Below, one piece after another: positions 59,602 to 64,000 of a stretch of DNA of 64,000 nucleotides (position 1 is the stretch's first letter; every line of letters begins with the position of its first letter). This DNA is from DATKPA01 sp051955985 (GTDB taxonomy: Bacteria > Planctomycetota > Phycisphaerae > WQYP01): NCBI GenBank assembly GCA_051955985.1, contig JBQCGD010000071.1, positions 1-64,000 on the forward strand, given 5' to 3'. Under the pieces are notes generated by a model, which did not search any database, had not been told where the DNA came from, and saw only the letters and a list, made by a program, of their open reading frames with translations. The position numbers and the translations under genes were made by a program.

Positions 59602-59632
59602 AGCCACGAAAGACACTAAAGACACGAAATTT
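59602..59632. repeat. CACGAAAGACAC repeat upstream of the dehydrogenase gene
   Basis: GCCACGAAAGACACTAAAG and ACACGAAATTTTT: three units of the CACGAARG family, between the dehydrogenase start and the HEAT lipoprotein stop. Confidence 0.75.
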
Positions 59633-59655
59633 TTACTGGTGGTGTGGGCGCTGGT

Positions 59656-60384
59656 TCAAGGCTGTGCGGCGGGTTTTGTGGCGGGCTGGTTGGCGGATTG
59701 GAACCATTGGAGCCATTCTTTGCCGTCGGGGCCGATGTTCTGGTGGGTGATTTTGACGAGGGAGTCGTGTGCGAAGTAGACGACGCCGGCGTCGCGGTCG
59801 TCGAGGGCGTCGATGAGTGCGCGGATGGATTCGTTGGAGGGGTCGCTGTGGAGGGCTCGGGCGGCGTTGATGCGGACCTGGGTATCGGGGTCGGAGCGGA
59901 CGGCGTTGGCGAGGGCGGAGGTGGCGGCGGTGGTGAAGGTGTAGGAGAGGGCCTTGGCGGCATCGCGGCGGACTTCGGGTTCACGGTCGGCGAGGCCGCC
60001 CTTGCCGTTGGATCCGCCGACGAGGAACTTGATGGCTTCGGGGCGGTGGGAGGAGCCGAGGGCTTCCATGGCCTGGGCGCGGACCATGGGGGAGGGGTCG
60101 GTGGTGAGGATTTCGTAGGCTTTCATGTAGGGGGCTTCGTGGCCGTAGGGCTTGGTTTCGAGCCAGGCGATGGCGTCGCGGCGTTCATCGGGGTTGGTGA
60201 CGTTGAAGAGGTTGGCGGCGGCGTCTTCGGGGGAGCGGTTTTTGATGGCGCCCATCATGCGGGGGATGAGTTCGTTGAAATCGTGGGAGCGTTTGGCGGA
60301 GCCGCTGCAGGCGGTGAGGAAGAGCGCTGCGAGGAGGAGAGCGACGCGTGACGAGCGGTGGAGGGGGGATTGTGGGAGCATCAT
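59656..60384 (-). CDS. HEAT-repeat lipoprotein
   Basis: A 242-residue lipoprotein (signal VALLLAALFLTAC, Cys about 26). HEAT-type helical repeats are visible: DPSPMVRAQAMEALGSSHRPEAI, PEVRRDAAKALSYTFTTAA and PDTQVRINAARALHSDPSNESI. HEAT arrays are protein-binding scaffolds; here it is on the outer face of a membrane. It is 11 bases downstream of murI on the same strand, so the two are co-transcribed. Confidence 0.85.
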   Translation of the reverse strand: MMLPQSPLHRSSRVALLLAALFLTACSGSAKRSHDFNELIPRMMGAIKNRSPEDAAANLFNVTNPDERRDAIAWLETKPYGHEAPYMKAYEILTTDPSPMVRAQAMEALGSSHRPEAIKFLVGGSNGKGGLADREPEVRRDAAKALSYTFTTAATSALANAVRSDPDTQVRINAARALHSDPSNESIRALIDALDDRDAGVVYFAHDSLVKITHQNIGPDGKEWLQWFQSANQPATKPAAQP

Positions 60385-60394
60385 GGTTCCTGTT

Positions 60395-61234
60395 TCAGGA
60401 CTGTTCGGCGAGTTCGAGCATTTCGGGGGTCACCCAGACGGGCTGGCCGACGGATTCGCCGAGGAAACGGGAGGCGAGTCGTTCGAAGCGCTGGCCCTGG
60501 TCGGTGACGTAGCAGGTGAAGCGGCCTTCATGGGGGCTGTTGGAACGCGCGTGCATTGTATCGAGGTTGTCGCGGACCACCAATGCGGTTTGCTGTGCGG
60601 AGTCGATGAGGGTGACGGGTTCGCCGAGGGTTTCCTGGATGGCGTTGGCGAAGAGGGGGTAGTGGGTGCAGCCGAGGATGAGGGAGGAGACGTCGAGTTC
60701 GAGGAAGGGGGCGAGGTATTCGCGGAGGACGAGACCGACGAGGAGGTCGGTGGGTTCGCGGCCTTCTTCGATCATGGGGACGAGGAGTGGGCAGGCGCGG
60801 CCGATGACCTGGAGGGTGGGGTTGATGCGGTGGATGGCGTTGGAGTAGGCGTTGCTGGAGATGGTGGCTTCGGTGGCGATGAGGCCGACGCGTTTAAAGC
60901 CATTGCGTGCGGCTTCGACGGCGGCGCGGGCGCCGGGTTCGAGGACGCCGAGGACGGGGATGTCGAAATCATCCTGGAGTTTTTCGAGGGCGAGTGCCGA
61001 GGCGGTGTTGCAGGCGACGACGAGCATTTTGGGGTGGAGGCCCATGAGGAACTGGAGGCACTGACGGGTGAAGCGGTGGATGGTGGCGGCGGATTTTGTG
61101 CCGTAGGGGAGGCGTGCGGTGTCGCCGAAGTAGGCGATGGATTCGTTGGGGAGGAGTGTACGGATGGCCTTGGCGACGGTGAGGCCGCCGAGACCGGAAT
61201 CGAAAACGCCGATGGGCGCTCCTGCCGCCGCCAT
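60395..61234 (-). CDS. murI: Glutamate racemase
   Basis: A 279-residue cofactor-independent racemase making D-glutamate for peptidoglycan. PIGVFDSGLGGLTVAKAI is the N-terminal signature, FGDTARLPYGTKS follows, and the catalytic cysteines are in VVACNTASALALE and LILGCTHYPLF. The C-terminal YVTDQGQRFERLASRFLG is usual. Its presence implies peptidoglycan synthesis. It lies 18 bases downstream of rnc on the same strand. Confidence 0.95.
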   Translation of the reverse strand: MAAAGAPIGVFDSGLGGLTVAKAIRTLLPNESIAYFGDTARLPYGTKSAATIHRFTRQCLQFLMGLHPKMLVVACNTASALALEKLQDDFDIPVLGVLEPGARAAVEAARNGFKRVGLIATEATISSNAYSNAIHRINPTLQVIGRACPLLVPMIEEGREPTDLLVGLVLREYLAPFLELDVSSLILGCTHYPLFANAIQETLGEPVTLIDSAQQTALVVRDNLDTMHARSNSPHEGRFTCYVTDQGQRFERLASRFLGESVGQPVWVTPEMLELAEQS

Positions 61235-61251
61235 ATGTGGCCTCCTTGCCG

Positions 61252-62061
61252 TTATGCCTGATCGGCAGTGTGTTCAGCGCCCGCGGCGAGCGGGGCGTCG
61301 GATTCGGGTGGCAACTCCGTTGCACTCACGTTGGGATCAATGATTGCGGCTTCCGAGGGGAGGGGGCCTTCGCGCGCGAGGACGCCGAGTTCTTCGAGGG
61401 CGATCTGGGCGGCGCGTTGTTCGGCCTGTTTTTTGGCGGCGCCCCAGGCGCTGCCGAAGGCGCGGGAGCCGATGACGACGCGGACTTCGAAGCACTTGGA
61501 GTGGTCGGGGCCTTTTTCGTCGAGGAGTTCGTACATGGGGGTGGCGTTGAGGGATTTCTGGGCGTGCTGCTGGAGGAGGGATTTGAAGTTTTGCTGGTGG
61601 GTAGTGGCGGCGTATTGTTCGATGTAGGGATCCATGTAGCGGAGGATGAAGAGGCGGGCATGTTCGAAGCCGCCGTCGATGTAGATGGCGGCGATGATGC
61701 TTTCGAGGACGCCGGCGGCGAGGGAGGAGGGGCGTTCGGCGCGGCCGGTCATGCCTTTGCCGACGAAGATGAGGTCGGTGAGGCCGATGGCGTTGGCGAC
61801 GGCGGCGCAGGTATTGCGGCTGACGACGGCGGATTTGAGCTTGGTGAGGTCGCCTTCGAGGTAACCGGGGAAGAGTTCGTAGAGGCGGTGGCAGACGACG
61901 AGTCCGAGGACGGAGTCGCCGAGGAATTCGAGGCGTTCGTTGGAGAGGCGGCGGTCGTCTGCGATGGAGGCGTGGGTGAGGGCTTCTTTGAGGAGGGCGT
62001 GATTGACGAAGCGGTAGCCGAGGACTGATTCACATTGGGTGACGAGTTGTTCGAAATCCAT
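61252..62061 (-). CDS. rnc: Ribonuclease III
   Basis: A 269-residue RNase III: catalytic domain (about 1-155) and double-stranded RNA-binding domain (about 160-232). The signature NERLEFLGDSVLGLVV gives the first catalytic acids (E42, D49), and E120 is in AGVLESIIAAIYIDGG. The Asp that normally lies three residues before E120 (D114 in E. coli) is Gly117 here. The dsRBD has CFEVRVVIGSRAFGSAWGAAKKQAEQ. The C-terminal tail is acidic and alanine-rich. Order rnc-murI-lipoprotein looks like an operon. Confidence 0.93.
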   Translation of the reverse strand: MDFEQLVTQCESVLGYRFVNHALLKEALTHASIADDRRLSNERLEFLGDSVLGLVVCHRLYELFPGYLEGDLTKLKSAVVSRNTCAAVANAIGLTDLIFVGKGMTGRAERPSSLAAGVLESIIAAIYIDGGFEHARLFILRYMDPYIEQYAATTHQQNFKSLLQQHAQKSLNATPMYELLDEKGPDHSKCFEVRVVIGSRAFGSAWGAAKKQAEQRAAQIALEELGVLAREGPLPSEAAIIDPNVSATELPPESDAPLAAGAEHTADQA

Positions 62062-62416
62062 CCAGACACCTTTAGAGGCCCAGTGAAGCTGCAGGGGGGC
62101 AGCGCGGGGGGAAATCGTGGGCAGGGTCTGGGGGTGGCGCGAAGCGCTGGAGCCGCCGTCCTTGCGTGGGCAGCACCAGCGGATGGCGATATCACCAGTC
62201 GCCTGCGAAGGTTACTGTATCGCGACGAAAAGGCGGACGCAATCAGAAAAGGGAACACTGGGAAGGCGAAGGAGGGGCGGACGGCCAAGAAATCAGTGGG
62301 AACGGTGTTGCGAAGACAGCCCCCTTTTCTGCTATAGTTGGTGGTCCTTCAAGGACTTTGGCGGGTTCGTTCACCGCTAGATTGCCAATGGAACGATGTT
62401 CGCAGGAGAAACCGTG
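62062..62416. other. Intergenic region with a promoter for the prepilin-like gene
   Basis: These 355 bases separate rnc (minus) from the prepilin-like gene (plus). An extended -10 TGCTATAGT (62330-62338) with TTGCGA 19 bases upstream is a plausible promoter for the plus gene. I see no RNA gene. The rest is GC-rich without a clear repeat. Confidence 0.45.
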
Positions 62417-63274
62417 ATGGTTACCCGCCGAGGTTTCGCGCGCCGTGGGTTTACGCTCATCGAGCTGTTGGTCGTGGTGGCAATCATCGCGGTGTTGATT
62501 GCGATCCTGTTACCGTCGTTGGGGAAGGCGCGCGAGCAAGCGCGGATGACCCATTGTGCCAGCGGGATGAGACAGTGGGGAATTGCGCTCCAATACTATC
62601 TCAATGATTACGCGCAGGCGATGCCGCTGGAGGGCTCCACGAGTGCGCCCAGCGCCTCCAATCCAAATTTCATGGATGGGGGGAATTGGTTTAATGCGTT
62701 GCCTGACTACGTAAATGCCCCGCGTTACTACCTTCTCTATGCGGGATACAGTGCGCGGGTGGGGACGACCGTGACAGATTCCAACGGGACGGTGTGGACG
62801 ATCACGAACGGCGGGCAGAACGGGGGCGGGTACAAGAATGCGTGGATCTGGTACTGTCAATCGCAACTGCAGAAGACCAAGAATTCCACTTCGGGCTTAA
62901 ATTCGTTTCATTATGCGATGAATGGTGTACTGGACGGGGCGGGGAGCAGCGGCACATGGGGCGGCGATTTGGGACAAATGTATGTGAAAGTAACAAGCAT
63001 GGATGATCCGGCCTCGACGGTGTTTCTGTTCGAGCCGACGGGGAACAATCCCAACGATGTTCCCTCGAGCTCAACAGCGGCGGGTCTCGCGAGCAACATC
63101 GACGTGAAGCGACACAACGGCGCTGCGAACATCAACTTTGTGGATGGTCATCAAGAAACGATTCGGCAAACGATCATGACGCCGAGCCGGCCGAACTCTT
63201 CGGCGGTGTGGACTTCAACGGCGCCGCGGCTGGTCTGGGGGCCGTTCAGCGGGCCGAAGCGCCCGGGGACCTGA
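62417..63274 (+). CDS. Prepilin-like secreted protein with C-terminal VDGHQE motif
   Basis: A 285-residue protein with N-terminal methylation motif RRGFTLIELLVVVAIIAVLI (cleavage Gly, Glu+5) and C-terminal ANINFVDGHQETI, as in the protein at 4.05 kb. Between them are SNGTVWTITNGG and DDPASTVFLFEPTGNNPNDV, typical of this planctomycete family. The ATG at 62417 follows AGGAG; a GTG immediately before is also possible. Export through a type IV pilin/type II secretion machinery is expected. Confidence 0.87.
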   Translation: MVTRRGFARRGFTLIELLVVVAIIAVLIAILLPSLGKAREQARMTHCASGMRQWGIALQYYLNDYAQAMPLEGSTSAPSASNPNFMDGGNWFNALPDYVNAPRYYLLYAGYSARVGTTVTDSNGTVWTITNGGQNGGGYKNAWIWYCQSQLQKTKNSTSGLNSFHYAMNGVLDGAGSSGTWGGDLGQMYVKVTSMDDPASTVFLFEPTGNNPNDVPSSSTAAGLASNIDVKRHNGAANINFVDGHQETIRQTIMTPSRPNSSAVWTSTAPRLVWGPFSGPKRPGT

Positions 63275-63316
63275 GCTGACAGGAGCAGTGCTGATCCAAG
63301 TGCACGAAAAGGAATG

Positions 63317-63341
63317 GGCGCCGAAGCTTGGCGTCTTTTGG
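63317..63341 (+). terminator. Possible Rho-independent terminator
   Basis: CGCCGA and TTGGCG (with one G-T pair) flank AGC and are followed by TCTTTTGGGG. A modest hairpin and weak T-run at the end of the prepilin-like transcript, before dnaN. Confidence 0.4.
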
Positions 63342-63395
63342 GGGTTTGGATTAACATCAGCACTCCATCTTTATGCTTCGAATTAGAGGGTCCTC

Positions 63396-64000
63396 ATGAA
63401 AGTTCTGATCAATCGCGCCGCGCTGGTGGAAGCCCTCGGCCTTGCTTCTTCTGTGGTTCTTTCGCGGACGCCGAAGCCGGTGTTGACGTGTGTGAAGCTG
63501 GTGGCGGGGACGGGGGCGGGCGGGACGGGGGCGAAGACGCTGACGGTGGTGGCGACGGACATGGAGCTGGCGCTGCAATACACGCTGACGCAGGTGGATA
63601 TTGCGACGCCGGGGGTTGCGTTGATTCCGGCGGGGAAGCTTTCGGAGATTGTGAACAATTCGCCGGACGATACGCTGACGCTGGACACGAACCAGGACAC
63701 GACAGCGATCAAGGGGTCGGATGCGCAGTACAAGGTGTTCGGGTACAACCCGGAGGAATTTCCGCCGGTGTCGTCGTTTGACGGGTCGCCGGACTTTTCG
63801 CTGACGGCGGGGAGCCTGCGGCAGCTGCTGGACCGGACGCGGTTTGCGGCGGCGCGCGAGATGACGCGGTATGCGATCAACGGCGTGCTGTTTGAGAAGA
63901 AGGGGAAGAAGCTGTCGCTGGTGGCGACGGACGGGCACCGGCTGGCACAGACGAAGGATGACACGATTTCGGAAGGGGGGAAGGATGTGTCGGCGGTGGT
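63396..64000 (+). CDS. dnaN: DNA polymerase III beta subunit (sliding clamp), partial
   Basis: The N-terminal 201 residues of a beta clamp, cut by the right edge. MKVLINRAALVEALGLAS, VLTCVKLVAGTGAGGTGAKTL, VVATDMELALQYTL, IPAGKLSEIVNN and VLFEKKGKKLSLVATDGHRLA are clear clamp features (first domain and start of the second). An insertion GTGAGGTGA after VLTCVKL is not standard. GAGGG at 63386 precedes the ATG. The clamp tethers DNA polymerase during replication and is usually close to oriC; dnaA is not seen in the window. Confidence 0.95.
   Translation, partial: MKVLINRAALVEALGLASSVVLSRTPKPVLTCVKLVAGTGAGGTGAKTLTVVATDMELALQYTLTQVDIATPGVALIPAGKLSEIVNNSPDDTLTLDTNQDTTAIKGSDAQYKVFGYNPEEFPPVSSFDGSPDFSLTAGSLRQLLDRTRFAAAREMTRYAINGVLFEKKGKKLSLVATDGHRLAQTKDDTISEGGKDVSAV

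Noticed and set aside
62035..62337. 100-codon plus-strand ORF upstream of the second prepilin-like gene
   Set aside because: It overlaps the start of rnc and the promoter; composition is that of G-rich noncoding DNA.
1..64000. tRNA, rRNA, CRISPR array, insertion sequence or prophage
   Set aside because: I saw no T-loop/anticodon pair, no rRNA-like stretch, no spacer-repeat array with constant spacing, and no transposase, integrase or phage structural protein. The tandem arrays have no unique spacers.

Overview
The window looks like a stretch of chromosome from a high-GC planctomycete, most likely of class Phycisphaerae. The evidence is two prepilin-like secreted proteins with the RGFTLIELLVVVAI signature and a C-terminal aDGHve/vDGHqe motif, a PEP-CTERM protein with dockerin-type repeats, several SpoIIE-type phosphatases, a sigma factor of unusual build, and loosely packed genes on both strands with few long operons. 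The presence of dnaN (right edge) and parB with two parS-like sites (54 kb) suggests the right half lies near the replication origin. I see no rRNA, tRNA, CRISPR array, transposase or prophage.

Left third (0-24 kb): ankyrin-repeat membrane protein, tyrA, a stand-alone glycogen-binding-like domain, a prepilin-like protein divergent from an ApbE-DUF2271 / PepSY pair with two Fur-like palindromes between them, rsgA, a PEP-CTERM protein resembling a dead metalloprotease, assorted enzymes (VOC, SDR, MBL, sarcosine-oxidase type, isochorismatase type, sulfotransferase), an anchored NUC1 nuclease next to an Imm5-like protein, and a remarkable 1108-residue fusion of a polytopic GT-C-like membrane domain to a GH10 catalytic domain.

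Middle (24-46 kb): amt-glnB nitrogen pair, galE and an exonuclease, a four-cluster ferredoxin, MarC, two large envelope glycosyltransferase-like membrane proteins around a Fur-family regulator, two SpoIIE-type phosphatases (one with FHA), a rhamnulokinase/class II aldolase pair, a sigma factor with an N-terminal MerR-like helix-turn-helix, a WD40-like beta-propeller protein and an orphan nucleotidyltransferase.

Right third (46-64 kb): a COG3014/LpoB/LpoB lipoprotein cluster, rluD, a PadR regulator pair with a large operator palindrome, parB, a ribokinase, small membrane proteins, a QueC homologue with a changed PP-loop, a zinc-type dehydrogenase, a HEAT-repeat lipoprotein, murI, rnc, a second prepilin-like protein and dnaN (cut by the window edge).

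The most unusual feature is the intergenic DNA. At least a dozen genes end directly in, or within about 20 bases of, a short-period tandem repeat or a repeated hairpin. One hairpin family occurs four times, always in the same orientation and touching the stop codon. In three places repeat DNA appears to have become coding: the signal peptide of one LpoB-like lipoprotein, an insert in RluD, and the C-terminus of a small membrane protein next to tyrA.
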